From Pseudoduganella albidiflava (GTDB lineage: Bacteria; Pseudomonadota; Gammaproteobacteria; Burkholderiales; Burkholderiaceae_D), in the NCBI RefSeq assembly GCF_004322755.1, contig NZ_CP036401.1, positions 5,022,001 to 5,086,000 on the forward strand: a stretch of DNA of 64,000 bases. The letters are read 5' to 3'. The position numbers and the translations under genes are program-made. Position 1 is the first letter of the stretch. The number at the start of each line of letters is the position of its first letter. Below, in pieces: positions 8,900-17,891 of the stretch. A model generated the notes under the pieces. It did not search any database. It worked only from the letters and a program-made list of their open reading frames with translations, and had not been told where the DNA came from.

Positions 8900-10489
8900 T
8901 CAAACACTTACCATATTTACAGAGCGTGAGCGACTGGTTTTTAACAACGGTCGGCGTTTCCATTCCAGACTACCGAATCGTGCAATCTGCACTACCGAAG
9001 CCAATGTGAACATTAGTAACAACTGAGCAGTAGGTTCTTCGACGACCGATCGGTTATAGAGCAATGTTGACGTCAGAATGATCAGCATCGGCGTACAGGT
9101 TTCAAGAATGGCCGATTGCTGCGCCGTCAGGTTGGTGGCCTTGGTGGCGCGGTGGCTCAACCACGCACCTCCCACGATCATGAACCCGAAAGCCGCGGCA
9201 CCGATGATACCCACCTCCCACAACAATACCGAGACGGTCGTGGCATCGACGTTGAGCGGCGCATACCGCTTTGCGATCGTGCCAGGGCCGAATGCACCGT
9301 TCTTGCTGGCCGCCGGGCCGTAGCCCAGCAGGCGACGCGCCACCGAAGCCTGGGGATCCTGCGCCCAGATCGCCAGCGAGGCACCCCGGCCAACCTCACC
9401 CGTCCGATAGTCGATATTGTCGGGGTCAAAGAAATAGCCGCCGCGCGCCTCGAATTTCTCCGAAATCGTGGTGCCCTTCTCTGCGGCCTTACCCCAGTAC
9501 AGCATCGCATAGACGGAGTACGTGGCCGCCATGAAGGCACCAATGATGACAATATATCCGACCATTGCAAAGATGTTGCGCATAATACGTTTACGCAATA
9601 CCCAGAACAGTGCGAACGGCACCCAGAGGAAGGTTGCCTTCACTTCCCCCAGCAGGATCACGGCAATGCTGACGAAGGCGATCAGGACCATCCGCTTCGC
9701 GGTCATCAATCCCACGTTCCACCGTGCAATCGCGTACGTCATCATCGTGATCGCGAACAGCACCATGATCGAGCTGTTCCCGCCGCCCAGCTGGGAGCCG
9801 CCGAAGGTACCGACGATCGCATCGTAGGTGCGAGCCGTTGCGATGAACAAGTGCTGGTACAGGACGACGGGCAATTGCAGCACCGCGACGATCAGCAGCA
9901 TGTTCCAGATACGCTCGACTTTTTGCTCGCCCCAGGAAAACCAGTAGAAAGCCAGCAGCACGCTGAACATCGGCAGGTGGCTCTTGATACCGGACACGAT
10001 CTGCAGCGCGGCCGGCCTGTTCAGCACGATGGAGACGACAAAGCACAGCAGGAACATCACGGTGGCCAGCGCAACGCCCTGGCCGGATGAACTTGGCCGC
10101 GGCATCCCCTGTTTGTTGCTCAAGGTGCGCCTCATCAAGATACTGAGGAAGAACAGCATGGCCATGCCGACGGCGACCCAGGTCGCCGAGCGCAGCCGGA
10201 AGAAGTACAGCAGGCTCCCCTGGATCACGAAGGTCATCAGGAACAAGCTCAGCAAGAGCCCGTAGGCGTCCACCAGGAAGAACAGCAGCGTGGCAATCGT
10301 GCCGCCGCCGATGATCATGAGCAGCGGCAGCGATCCAAGGCCGCCGACCATGCCGATCAGGACGGCAATGATGAGGAACACGGCGATTAGCGCTACCGGC
10401 ACGCCCTTGTGCGCGATGAGGCGCTGCTGCGCTTGCGCCTTCGGCTTGCGCCGCAGCCTGCCGAGATATGTCGCCAGTTTCATTTGCAT
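8900..10489 (-). CDS. O-antigen ligase/polymerase-like (Wzy-type) membrane protein
   Basis: A 529-residue polytopic inner membrane protein. About a dozen hydrophobic helices can be seen, starting with GVPVALIAVFLIIAVLIGM. A long periplasmic loop with conserved polar residues follows the middle helices (roughly residues 330-420). This architecture matches O-antigen ligases and polymerases of exosortase-linked EPS loci, which polymerise lipid-linked repeat units in the periplasm. ATG 10489 is used because GAGAGG lies 10 bp upstream; an in-frame ATG at 10483 is an alternative. The gene starts 15 bp before the end of epsI, so it is the last gene of the eps operon. Motifs are too weak to exclude a different polymerase family. 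Confidence 0.72.
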   Translation of the reverse strand: MQMKLATYLGRLRRKPKAQAQQRLIAHKGVPVALIAVFLIIAVLIGMVGGLGSLPLLMIIGGGTIATLLFFLVDAYGLLLSLFLMTFVIQGSLLYFFRLRSATWVAVGMAMLFFLSILMRRTLSNKQGMPRPSSSGQGVALATVMFLLCFVVSIVLNRPAALQIVSGIKSHLPMFSVLLAFYWFSWGEQKVERIWNMLLIVAVLQLPVVLYQHLFIATARTYDAIVGTFGGSQLGGGNSSIMVLFAITMMTYAIARWNVGLMTAKRMVLIAFVSIAVILLGEVKATFLWVPFALFWVLRKRIMRNIFAMVGYIVIIGAFMAATYSVYAMLYWGKAAEKGTTISEKFEARGGYFFDPDNIDYRTGEVGRGASLAIWAQDPQASVARRLLGYGPAASKNGAFGPGTIAKRYAPLNVDATTVSVLLWEVGIIGAAAFGFMIVGGAWLSHRATKATNLTAQQSAILETCTPMLIILTSTLLYNRSVVEEPTAQLLLMFTLASVVQIARFGSLEWKRRPLLKTSRSRSVNMVSV

Positions 10490-10503
10490 TCCGAAAATAC
10501 CTC

Positions 10504-11181
10504 TCAACCGCCGATCATTCGCTTGCGACCGGCCTTGTCGAGCGCGGAAAGCATGTCACCGACAAATTTCTGCTGCACAGCATAGGCAGCAGAGGTATCG
10601 GTGGCGATATTGGACACGCGCACCAGCATCCCGTCGGGAACCGATCCGCTCAGGCCATACTTCAACTGCTGCATCTTTTGTTCGAGACCCGGCCGGGTCA
10701 CCTTGTCGCCGATCGTGATCCAGTAAGTGACCGGTTCGTAGCGCGAGCCGGCGCTGGCAAACAGGCGGCGCACCGCGATATCGCCGTAAGCCGTCGGCAG
10801 CATGCCGTCGACTTGCTCTTTGACATTGAAGCCTTGCGCCGTGTAGCAAGTTTCCGGCCGGTGCACGCCCAGGGTATCGCTCTGGTCGCCGCCATAGGCG
10901 ATCGACAGCATGATGCGTTCGCCCTGGCTATTGATATAGGTACGCGACAGGGTCTGGTTGTAGATCTTGTCCAGCTTCGACTGGGTCTCGGGATCGACCT
11001 GCAGCGGCACGATGCTGTCATCCACGTGCCAGTCACCGAACTGCGCCGGCACCATGCGCGTCAGGTCGAAGCGTGCCTGGCGGTCCGCCAGCTTGGCGGT
11101 AGGCGTAATCACTTTCGTCACGGCGGCGGAGGACACCATCATGGCGCACATGACCAGGCTCATCATCAAAGGCTTCTTCAT
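10504..11181 (-). CDS. epsI: EpsI, exosortase B-associated protein
   Basis: This 225-residue protein has an N-terminal hydrophobic anchor, and its start codon overlaps the last codons of xrtB (ATGA). The EpsI family signature is visible: a predicted periplasmic beta domain with FGDWHVDD, the core segment LSIAYGGDQSDTLGVHRPETC, and a C-terminal RVSNIATDTSAAY. EpsI is fused to or adjacent to exosortase in these loci and is required for EPS or sorting function, but its biochemistry is unknown. GGGAGAAAAAGC precedes the ATG at 11181. The longest open frame here (to 11880) runs through xrtB in another frame and is not real. Confidence 0.9.
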   Translation of the reverse strand: MKKPLMMSLVMCAMMVSSAAVTKVITPTAKLADRQARFDLTRMVPAQFGDWHVDDSIVPLQVDPETQSKLDKIYNQTLSRTYINSQGERIMLSIAYGGDQSDTLGVHRPETCYTAQGFNVKEQVDGMLPTAYGDIAVRRLFASAGSRYEPVTYWITIGDKVTRPGLEQKMQQLKYGLSGSVPDGMLVRVSNIATDTSAAYAVQQKFVGDMLSALDKAGRKRMIGG

Positions 11182-12080
11182 GCTTTTTCTCCCGCAACCG
11201 TCTGCTCGCGGCGGCGTACGAACAAATGAAGTAAGGAGTCGACACCCAGGATGAGCACGAGCGCCGTCACGAACAGAACCATACCCGCGAACCCGTGCAG
11301 GAACCCCTGCCCTGCGGCGTCGCCCAGGTAATACGTCACCAGCGACAGCGTGATCACGCGGGTCACATTGGCGGTGAAGGAGATCGGGATGATCAGGATG
11401 GCCAGCACGACATTGCGGAATGCGGACGAGTGGCGCACGACATTCAGGTAGAAGAGCCCGAGCGCTTCGAGTGTCAACAGCGTTTGCAGCCCCGCACACG
11501 CATCGGCCACCAGCAGCTGGTACTGGCCGATCTGCAGGATGACGCCGGCACGGGCGATCGGATAGCCCAGCGCATACAGGATATGCTCGGTTGCCCACGA
11601 TACGGCCATCTTCATCGGCATGGTCAGCAGGCTGACGATGCCTCCCGGCAGCGGGATCATGAACAGCATGAAGAAGAATGGGAACCATTGGTAGCGCAAT
11701 GCGCGCACGCCGAACTTGAGCAGGATGATCGACGCCAGCAGGACGATGATCGAGCCGATCTCGAACGCGAACACGGCTTGCGAGCGGCCAAAGATATACA
11801 GCAGCAGGCCGAGCACGAACAAGGGCCAGCCCATCTTCGAACCGGCTTCGCCGGCGCTGGCGCGTTCCATGTCGGGCCACTGGCGATAGAGCAGCCAGAG
11901 CGAGAGTCCCAGGATGATCGGACCGTGCGCCTGTTCTTCAGTAGCCCACAAACCGGTCATCAACGAATACAGCGAGGGTACGAAGAGTACCCCCAGCCCG
12001 AGCAGCACTGGCCACATATCGGACAGTGCTGCGCGCGGCGCGGCGGCGTTACGCATGGAGGGAGTGGCTACGGTATTCAT
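11178..12080 (-). CDS. xrtB: Exosortase B (EpsH/XrtB), PEP-CTERM sorting transpeptidase
   Basis: A 300-residue inner membrane protein with about eight transmembrane helices. The three catalytic residues of the exosortase family are present: Cys195 in VADACAGLQTL, Arg241 in SFTANVTRVITL and His262 in FLHGFAGM. Exosortases cleave proteins at a C-terminal PEP-CTERM signal and are thought to attach them to a polysaccharide or glycolipid. The gene partners (epsG upstream with a 1-bp TGATG overlap, epsI downstream with a 4-bp ATGA overlap) define the B type. A candidate substrate is the PEP-CTERM protein at 57374-57916. Confidence 0.95.
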   Translation of the reverse strand: MNTVATPSMRNAAAPRAALSDMWPVLLGLGVLFVPSLYSLMTGLWATEEQAHGPIILGLSLWLLYRQWPDMERASAGEAGSKMGWPLFVLGLLLYIFGRSQAVFAFEIGSIIVLLASIILLKFGVRALRYQWFPFFFMLFMIPLPGGIVSLLTMPMKMAVSWATEHILYALGYPIARAGVILQIGQYQLLVADACAGLQTLLTLEALGLFYLNVVRHSSAFRNVVLAILIIPISFTANVTRVITLSLVTYYLGDAAGQGFLHGFAGMVLFVTALVLILGVDSLLHLFVRRREQTVAGEKA

Positions 12081-12955
12081 CAGAATTCGACCAGGACGGA
12101 ACCGACGACCTTGGCACCGGCCTGGGTCATCTGCTCGGTAACGAGCGCTACGTTGTCGAGCGAGGTGCGGTTCTTGCGCACGACCAGCAGCACACCGCCC
12201 GTGCGCGCCGCCAGTGGCAGCGCATCGGACGCGGTGGCGAACGCCGGGGCGTCATACAGCACGATATCGTGCGCCGCTTCCAGTTGCAGGTTCAGTGCGG
12301 AGAAGCCACTGCGGCTGAGCAGCTCGAGCGGATTCGGCGGCAGGGTGCCGGCCGGCAGCACCGTCAGCGACAGCAGCGATTCGATCCGCGTGGCCAGGCC
12401 ATAGTCGCCACGGCCGGCGAGGATGTCGGACAGACCTTGCCGGCCCTTGATGTCGAAGTGCTCGTGCTGGGACGGGTGGCGCAGGTTGGCATCGACCAGC
12501 AGCGTGTTCTCGCCCAGCTGGGAAAACACGACCGCCAGGTTGGCGGCGAACAGGCTGGCGCCGTCCCCCGGCTCGACGCCCATCACGGTCAGCGACTTGT
12601 GGCCGCGGGCGAACCAGCGCAGCATCAGCTGGCTGCGCACCGCGCGCAGCATCTCGACCTGGGCGCTGAATGGCTGGAACGCCGCCACCAGATGCTGCGA
12701 CAGCTTGCTTTCACCCGGGGTCAGGTACGGATAGTCGAACTGGCGCGCCAGCACTTGCTGGATATCGGCTTCCGTGATCAGGCCCAGGCGTTGCGCCGCT
12801 TCGCCGAAGCGGATGCCCAGTTCCTTCTGCATGCGCAGCACGCGCTCGGCGCTTTCCGGCGTGATCTTGCCCGATTCGAGCAGCAACGCACCCATGCTCG
12901 AGTCGCCGGTGTTGGGTTTGGCGGGAGCAGAATTGATCGGGAGTGGATGATTCAT
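12080..12955 (-). CDS. epsG: EpsG, chain-length-determinant tyrosine kinase-like ATPase with altered Walker A
   Basis: A cytoplasmic protein of 291 residues. The N-terminal part (about 20-85) resembles a GspE/MshE N-terminal domain (LLESGKITPESAERVLRMQ). The rest is a MinD/BY-kinase-type fold that should partner the EpsF co-polymerase to control chain length. The Walker A region is VEPGDGASLFAANLA: the usual lysine is Ala133. The Walker A' strand TLLVDANLRHP keeps Asp155. No tyrosine cluster is seen at the C-terminus, which ends VVGSVLVEF. Nucleotide hydrolysis or autokinase activity is therefore doubtful. ATG 12955 has GGAT 7 bp upstream; ATG 12967 is a possible alternative. Confidence 0.88.
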   Translation of the reverse strand: MNHPLPINSAPAKPNTGDSSMGALLLESGKITPESAERVLRMQKELGIRFGEAAQRLGLITEADIQQVLARQFDYPYLTPGESKLSQHLVAAFQPFSAQVEMLRAVRSQLMLRWFARGHKSLTVMGVEPGDGASLFAANLAVVFSQLGENTLLVDANLRHPSQHEHFDIKGRQGLSDILAGRGDYGLATRIESLLSLTVLPAGTLPPNPLELLSRSGFSALNLQLEAAHDIVLYDAPAFATASDALPLAARTGGVLLVVRKNRTSLDNVALVTEQMTQAGAKVVGSVLVEF

Positions 12956-12980
12956 GGCGTTATCCATTTTTTGTGGATTG

Positions 12981-14387
12981 TCAATTCAGGCGCAGCTGGC
13001 GCGGGCCCGTCGGTTTGCCAAAGCTGAAACGCTTGCGCTTCGGCGGGTTCCAGTTGATCGCGCCGAGCACAGGCAGTTCGGCCATGTCGGACAGATCGGT
13101 TTCCGAACGCACCCGGCGGTCGAACATTTCAGCCAGCATGCACAGGCCAACGCCCAGCAACGTGCCGAGGAACACGGACAGGATCACGTTCAGCGTGACC
13201 TTCGGGCCGGACGGCTCGAGCGGTGCCACGGCCGGATTCAGGATCGACACGTCGGTCTGGTCGGACTGGCCTTCGATCCGGGTTTGCGACAGGCGCTGGG
13301 CAGCCATGTCGAAGGCGCGCTGCGCATTCTCGACATCCTTCGCCAGCACATTCATTTCATCGCGGGTACGGTTCAGTTCCAGCACCTTCGTCTTCTGCGC
13401 GTCGAGCGCAGCGCGGATTTCCGCCTCGCGCTGCGACAGCACGGAGGCATTGTTGCCAACGGTGCTCTGCGTCAGGCGCACGTTCTCGTTCAGCGAAGCG
13501 CGCAGTTTCTCGACTTCGGCACGGGTACTCAGGTACTGCGGGTGATTGGTGCTGAGCCGTTGACCCAGATCGGCCAGCTTCGACTCGGCCGCCGCCAGGT
13601 TGGCGCGCGAGCTCTGGATCAGCGGATTGTTGTTCACGTCCGGCGATTCGCCACCGCGGCCCTGGGCCACCGACTGGCGCGAACGCGCTTCCATCGCCAT
13701 CGTCTGCGCAGCCACGAGCTGGCTCGACAGATCATTCAGGCGCCCCGATTCCACATCCAGGCGATTGTCGACGCTGACGATGCCATGTTCCTGCTGGTAC
13801 TTCGACAGGCGGCTCTGGGCCACTTCCAGGTTATCGCGCAACAGCTTGGACTGCTCCACGAAGTAGCCGGACGCCTTTTTCATGGGTTCCGACTTCAGCT
13901 GGATGCTGATGTTCTGGTATTCCTCGGCGAACGCGTTCGCCACGGCCGCCGCGAACTGCGGGTCGGACCCCTGGAAGCTGATGCCCACAACGCTGCTTTC
14001 GCGCGATGGCTCGACCTCGAGCTTGCGCAGCAGCAGATTGGCCAGCCAGTCGCGCACGGTGCCACGGCCTTCGGTGGCTTCCTGGAACTGTTGCTGTACC
14101 GCCGGGCTCTCGGCCAGGCGCAGCCGCTCCACCACGCGCTGTGCCACGTTCTTGCTGCCGATGATGTCCATCTGCGTCGCCATGTAGCCTGGCATCAGTG
14201 CGCCGGGCATGGCAAGGCCCGTCAGCGGATCGATGCCCTTGTAGTTCATGACGATGGTGCTGGTTGCCTTATAGTTCTTGGGCAACATCAGGCTGACGAC
14301 GACGGTCGCGAGCACCGTTACGGCCAGGGTCAGCAGCGCAATTTTCTTGCGTGCGTTAAGGATCAATAAAAATTGCGCGAAATTCAT
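12981..14387 (-). CDS. epsF: EpsF, Wzz-type chain length determinant protein
   Basis: A 468-residue polysaccharide co-polymerase. It has an N-terminal transmembrane helix (about 15-35) and a Wzz-like periplasmic domain with YKATSTIVMNYKGIDPLTG. A long coiled-coil stretch fills the middle (about 180-380). The second transmembrane helix lies near residue 410 after the proline-rich PAVAPLEPSGP. The short basic cytoplasmic tail should contact EpsG, encoded 26 bp downstream. Together they set polymer length at the inner membrane. The ATG at 14387 directly precedes the anchor helix. Confidence 0.92.
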   Translation of the reverse strand: MNFAQFLLILNARKKIALLTLAVTVLATVVVSLMLPKNYKATSTIVMNYKGIDPLTGLAMPGALMPGYMATQMDIIGSKNVAQRVVERLRLAESPAVQQQFQEATEGRGTVRDWLANLLLRKLEVEPSRESSVVGISFQGSDPQFAAAVANAFAEEYQNISIQLKSEPMKKASGYFVEQSKLLRDNLEVAQSRLSKYQQEHGIVSVDNRLDVESGRLNDLSSQLVAAQTMAMEARSRQSVAQGRGGESPDVNNNPLIQSSRANLAAAESKLADLGQRLSTNHPQYLSTRAEVEKLRASLNENVRLTQSTVGNNASVLSQREAEIRAALDAQKTKVLELNRTRDEMNVLAKDVENAQRAFDMAAQRLSQTRIEGQSDQTDVSILNPAVAPLEPSGPKVTLNVILSVFLGTLLGVGLCMLAEMFDRRVRSETDLSDMAELPVLGAINWNPPKRKRFSFGKPTGPRQLRLN

Positions 14388-14445
14388 AATAGTGCTCTCA
14401 CTCCGGGGTCCAGTCCGCCGCTACAGCGGCGGACACGGCATTCGA

Positions 14446-15234
14446 TCAGAACCAACTTTCCTTGACGTATACAACGTCATCTACCTGGAGCAAATCGTCA
14501 TGCTTGACTTGCACGATCTGTTCCTTGCCATCGGCACCCCGGCGCTTGACACGGATGCCACGCTCGGTACCGCGTGGGGACAGGCCCCCACCCACCGCCA
14601 GTGCCTGGATCACCGTCATCTGGCGCTCGAGGCGGAAGGCGCCTGGACGCTGCACCTCGCCGTAGATATAGAACCGCGGCGAACGCTCGGCGTACAGGAT
14701 GTCGTTCGGCTCCAGATCGAGGTCCTTGGCCAGTTCACCCGTACGCACCATCTCCACCACGTCGATGACGGTCTTGCTGACCTTGCCATCGCGTTTGCGG
14801 ATCAGGCTGATGGTGTCGCCGCCATCGGGGTTGAAGCCACCCGCCAGCGCCAGCAGGTCCATCACACTGCGCTTGCCTTCGAGCGGGAAACGGCCGGGAC
14901 GATTCACCTGGCCCAGGACCGACACTTGCCGGCTCTGGATCTGCGAGACGACCAGGTTCACCTGCGGCTTTTTCAGGAAGCCGCCGCTCTCGAGCAGGCC
15001 GGCGATCTTGCGCTCCGCCGCTGGAGTATTCAGGCCGTTGACATCCACCTGCCCCACCAGGGGGAACGTGATGGAACCGGATTCACTGACCCGTGTTTCG
15101 ATGCCGAGATCCGGATTGCCATACACCGATATCTTCACGATATCGCCCGGTCCCAGCGTGAAGTCCGCAGCGCCCGCCCAGCCCATTGCCAAGCTCAGCA
15201 ACGCTCCCATCATCCATTTGTGCAGTGATTTCAT
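14446..15234 (-). CDS. epsE: EpsE, polysaccharide export protein (Wza-like, SLBB domains)
   Basis: A 262-residue periplasmic/outer membrane export protein. A Sec signal peptide ends near AGAA-DF, without a lipobox cysteine. The Poly_export motif LGPGDIVKISVYGNPDL follows, then two SLBB repeats including VSVLGQVNRPGRF and FYIYGEVQRPGAF. It should form the outer membrane export channel or its periplasmic part. AAGGAAGAGC lies about 5 bp before ATG 15234 and decides the start over a longer frame that begins at 15291. It lies between epsD and epsF in the conserved order. Confidence 0.93.
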   Translation of the reverse strand: MKSLHKWMMGALLSLAMGWAGAADFTLGPGDIVKISVYGNPDLGIETRVSESGSITFPLVGQVDVNGLNTPAAERKIAGLLESGGFLKKPQVNLVVSQIQSRQVSVLGQVNRPGRFPLEGKRSVMDLLALAGGFNPDGGDTISLIRKRDGKVSKTVIDVVEMVRTGELAKDLDLEPNDILYAERSPRFYIYGEVQRPGAFRLERQMTVIQALAVGGGLSPRGTERGIRVKRRGADGKEQIVQVKHDDLLQVDDVVYVKESWF

Positions 15235-15287
15235 AAGTAGCTCTTCCTTAATTCCTACAGCGGTTAAACATAGCCGAGCGCCAGGGC

Positions 15288-16292
15288 TCAACGCATTCCG
15301 GCCACGCCGCGCTCATGCGACTCGTTGCTCAGACCCTGTGGGGCACCTGCCGCATCGGCCGGCGCCGCGGCAGGCGTTGCGGCAGCAGGCGCTGCCGCGG
15401 GCGCCGCAGTGCCAGGCGCTGCGGCAGCGGCAGGCTGATCCGCGGGTTTGTTCAGGTATTCGATCTTGGCCGCCGTCCGCAGACGTTTCAGCTCAGCATC
15501 GGCAGCTTCCTTGTTCTTCTTGTTCGTGAGGAACTGTTCGATCTGTGGCGTGGCCTGCTCCAGCGTTACCGGTGCGTCGCGCATGTCGGCGATCGAAATC
15601 AGCATGCTGCGTTCGCCTTCACGCACGACGAACAGCTGCCCTTTCGGCATCGTTTGCAGGCGCGAGCTCAATTGCTGCGGCATCTCGGCACTGCTGCGGC
15701 TCAGCTGGGCGCGGGCATAGCGAACCTTCTGTCCGTCGAGCCATGCCGCCACATCGTCGATCGACTTGGCGGAGTTGATCACTTCCTTCAGGGGATCGCT
15801 CACATCGCGCGTCGCCAGCACCAGCTGGCGCATGTCGAACTGCTTGCGGTTCGCGAAAAACTGCGGATTCTGGCTGTAATACGCTGCCACCTCTTCCTTG
15901 GTTGGCCGGGTTGGCGTGCCGATGCGCTTCTGCAGGTAGGCCTGGGCAATGATCAGCGACTTCGCCCGCTCGACAGCCTGCACCACTTTCGGATCGCGGT
16001 CCAGCTTTTCTTTTGCAGCCTCGCCCTGCAGCAGCTGGCGATCGATCAGCGATTCCAGCAACTGCTTGCGGGCCGCCTCCTGCTGCGCCGCCGGCACGTT
16101 GACGCGCCCCAGCTCCTCGTTCAGCTGCATCACCGTAATTTCTTCCCCGTTCACGCTGGCAAGTGCCTGGCCTGGTTTTTTCTCGGCCTTGTCCCCACAT
16201 GCAGTCAGCGCGGCAGCCATCGCGATGAGGCCCGTGCACAGCATGACGCGTGTCGGGCGAAGCGAGGGGGCTGCAATTTTGTTGTTTTTCAA
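15288..16292 (-). CDS. epsD: EpsD-family peptidyl-prolyl isomerase lipoprotein (TTG start)
   Basis: A 334-residue envelope lipoprotein. The signal peptide carries a lipobox at AALTACGDK. A SurA/PpiD-like region follows with VNGEEITVMQLNEELGRV and a weak parvulin-like domain (about 140-270). The C-terminal 45 residues are an Ala/Pro-rich low-complexity tail. EpsD proteins belong to exosortase EPS loci and probably help fold export components. The start is decided by a strong Shine-Dalgarno sequence: CGGAGG lies 7 bp before a TTG at 16292 opening KNNKIAAPS. The in-frame codons further upstream lack such a signal. A good promoter lies about 75 bp upstream. Confidence 0.88.
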   Translation of the reverse strand: MKNNKIAAPSLRPTRVMLCTGLIAMAAALTACGDKAEKKPGQALASVNGEEITVMQLNEELGRVNVPAAQQEAARKQLLESLIDRQLLQGEAAKEKLDRDPKVVQAVERAKSLIIAQAYLQKRIGTPTRPTKEEVAAYYSQNPQFFANRKQFDMRQLVLATRDVSDPLKEVINSAKSIDDVAAWLDGQKVRYARAQLSRSSAEMPQQLSSRLQTMPKGQLFVVREGERSMLISIADMRDAPVTLEQATPQIEQFLTNKKNKEAADAELKRLRTAAKIEYLNKPADQPAAAAAPGTAAPAAAPAAATPAAAPADAAGAPQGLSNESHERGVAGMR

Positions 16293-16368
16293 GGTAATTC
16301 CTCCGGTTCCATGGATGAGCGCCGCGGCTTGATGCCGGCCATGACTCTGCGGCAAGACTAATTATTAA

Positions 16369-16396
16369 ATTATACAGCTAATTGTTGCGAAAGCAA
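16369..16396 (-). promoter_or_regulatory. Candidate sigma-70 promoter of the epsDEFG-xrtB-epsI operon
   Basis: On the reverse strand a perfect TATAAT (16369-16374) lies 16 bp downstream of TTGCTT (16391-16396). The -35 overlaps a small hairpin, GTTGC-GAAA-GCAAC (16384-16397). Transcription would start near 16362 and leave a leader of about 70 nt before the epsD TTG. Confidence 0.5.
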
Positions 16397-16493
16397 CTTC
16401 ATCAGATACTAGACAAAGTTGCAACAGAAGCTATTGTAACGTGGCCCGCGCGCAGTGCGGCTGAAAATTTACTTAAGATTCAATATCCTTGGA

Positions 16494-17876
16494 TCAATGC
16501 GCGTTCTCGCGTTTCAGCACCACGGCCACCGTGCGAACGATGATCCACAAGTCCAGCCAAAGGGACCAGTTGCGCAAATAGTCGAGATCGTACCGTATGC
16601 GCGCCTCCATTTTGTCCAGTGTCTCCGTTTCACCACGGAAGCCATTTACTTGCGCCCAGCCAGTAATGCCGGGCTTGGCCTTGTGACGCAACATGTAGCC
16701 CTTGATCAGCTTCCGGTACTGCTCGTTATGCGCCACCGCGTGCGGCCGCGGTCCGACAATGCTCATCCGGCCTTGCAGCACGTTCAGGAATTGCGGCAAC
16801 TCATCGAGCGAGGTCTTGCGCAGGAACGCGCCGACACGGGTAATGCGCTGGTCGTTCTTCTTGGCCTGTACCACATTGGTGCCATCTTCCGTGACCGTCA
16901 TCGAACGGAACTTGTAAACATAGATCTGTTCGCCGTACAGGCCGTAACGGCGCTGGCGGAAGATGACCGGACCAGGCGAGCTGAGCTTGACGGCGACAGC
17001 GATCGCCAGCATCACTGGCAGCAACATCAGCTGGATGGCAAGTGCCAGCACGATATCGCTGGCGCGCTTGACCAGGCTGTTGAAGCCGGTGAAGGGCGTT
17101 TCGCAGATCGCGATCACGGGCATGCCGCCCACGTTATCGAAGCGTGCCTGCATCAGGTCGAAGACATAGATATCGGGCAGGAAGTACACCGATGCGGTCG
17201 TATCCTGCAGGTCGTCGAGCAGCTTGCGGATGCGCGGCTGCGCGGAGATCGGCTGGCTGATGAAGATCATCTTGATATTGTTTTCGCGCACGAAAGCAGC
17301 CACGTCGCACATCTTGCCCAGGATCGGATAGTCCAGGTCCTCGGGCTGGCGGTCACCGCCGCGATCATCGAAAAACCCGCGTACCTGCATGAACAGGTTC
17401 GGATAACGCTCGATCGTGCGGGCGAACTTGATGCCGACATCGTTGGCGCCGACCACCAGCACCGAGCGCAGTTCGCTGGCCTGGGATGGGTCGGACCCCA
17501 CCTTGCGCGCCGCCAGGTGGCTGGCCAGCAAGATGAACGGCGTGGCACAGAACCAGGCCAGCACGACACGCTCGTCGTAGTGATACGACAGGCCGCTGAC
17601 GGCGCCGAGCAATACCAGGATCAGCGCGGTGACAAGCCAGCCGCCGAAGATATCGCGCGAATAGGCCAGCATGCGGCCGCTGCGCCACGTGCGGTATGGG
17701 TCGATATGCTGGTAAACGGCCGACGAAATGAAGAACGCCAGGATCATCAGGATCAGCGAATAGCCCGTGAAGGGCTCGCCAAACGCCATCGAGACACCAT
17801 ACAGGGTGCCCATGATGATCACTGGATCGAGAATGCGCTGGAAGAACGAAATTAGGGGAATGTCATTGATCGTCAT
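16494..17876 (-). CDS. epsB: EpsB, undecaprenyl-phosphate sugar phosphotransferase
   Basis: This 460-residue inner membrane polyprenyl glycosylphosphotransferase is of the WcaJ type. The first half has four or five hydrophobic helices and a CoA-binding-3 Rossmann-like domain ([20 protein letters not shown]). A further membrane helix is at about 270-300. The catalytic bacterial sugar transferase domain follows, with [43 protein letters not shown] and [15 protein letters not shown]. It should start each repeat unit by moving a hexose-1-phosphate, probably glucose, to undecaprenyl phosphate. It lies 15 bp downstream of epsL. A gap of about 200 bp to epsD contains the next promoter. Confidence 0.93.
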   Translation of the reverse strand: MTINDIPLISFFQRILDPVIIMGTLYGVSMAFGEPFTGYSLILMILAFFISSAVYQHIDPYRTWRSGRMLAYSRDIFGGWLVTALILVLLGAVSGLSYHYDERVVLAWFCATPFILLASHLAARKVGSDPSQASELRSVLVVGANDVGIKFARTIERYPNLFMQVRGFFDDRGGDRQPEDLDYPILGKMCDVAAFVRENNIKMIFISQPISAQPRIRKLLDDLQDTTASVYFLPDIYVFDLMQARFDNVGGMPVIAICETPFTGFNSLVKRASDIVLALAIQLMLLPVMLAIAVAVKLSSPGPVIFRQRRYGLYGEQIYVYKFRSMTVTEDGTNVVQAKKNDQRITRVGAFLRKTSLDELPQFLNVLQGRMSIVGPRPHAVAHNEQYRKLIKGYMLRHKAKPGITGWAQVNGFRGETETLDKMEARIRYDLDYLRNWSLWLDLWIIVRTVAVVLKRENAH

Positions 17877-17891
17877 TGAAACTGCTGCCCA

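Noticed and set aside
10504..11880. A 458-residue reverse frame covering epsI and most of xrtB
   Set aside because: The N-terminal 230 residues are the wrong frame of xrtB. The true epsI start (11181) overlaps the xrtB stop.
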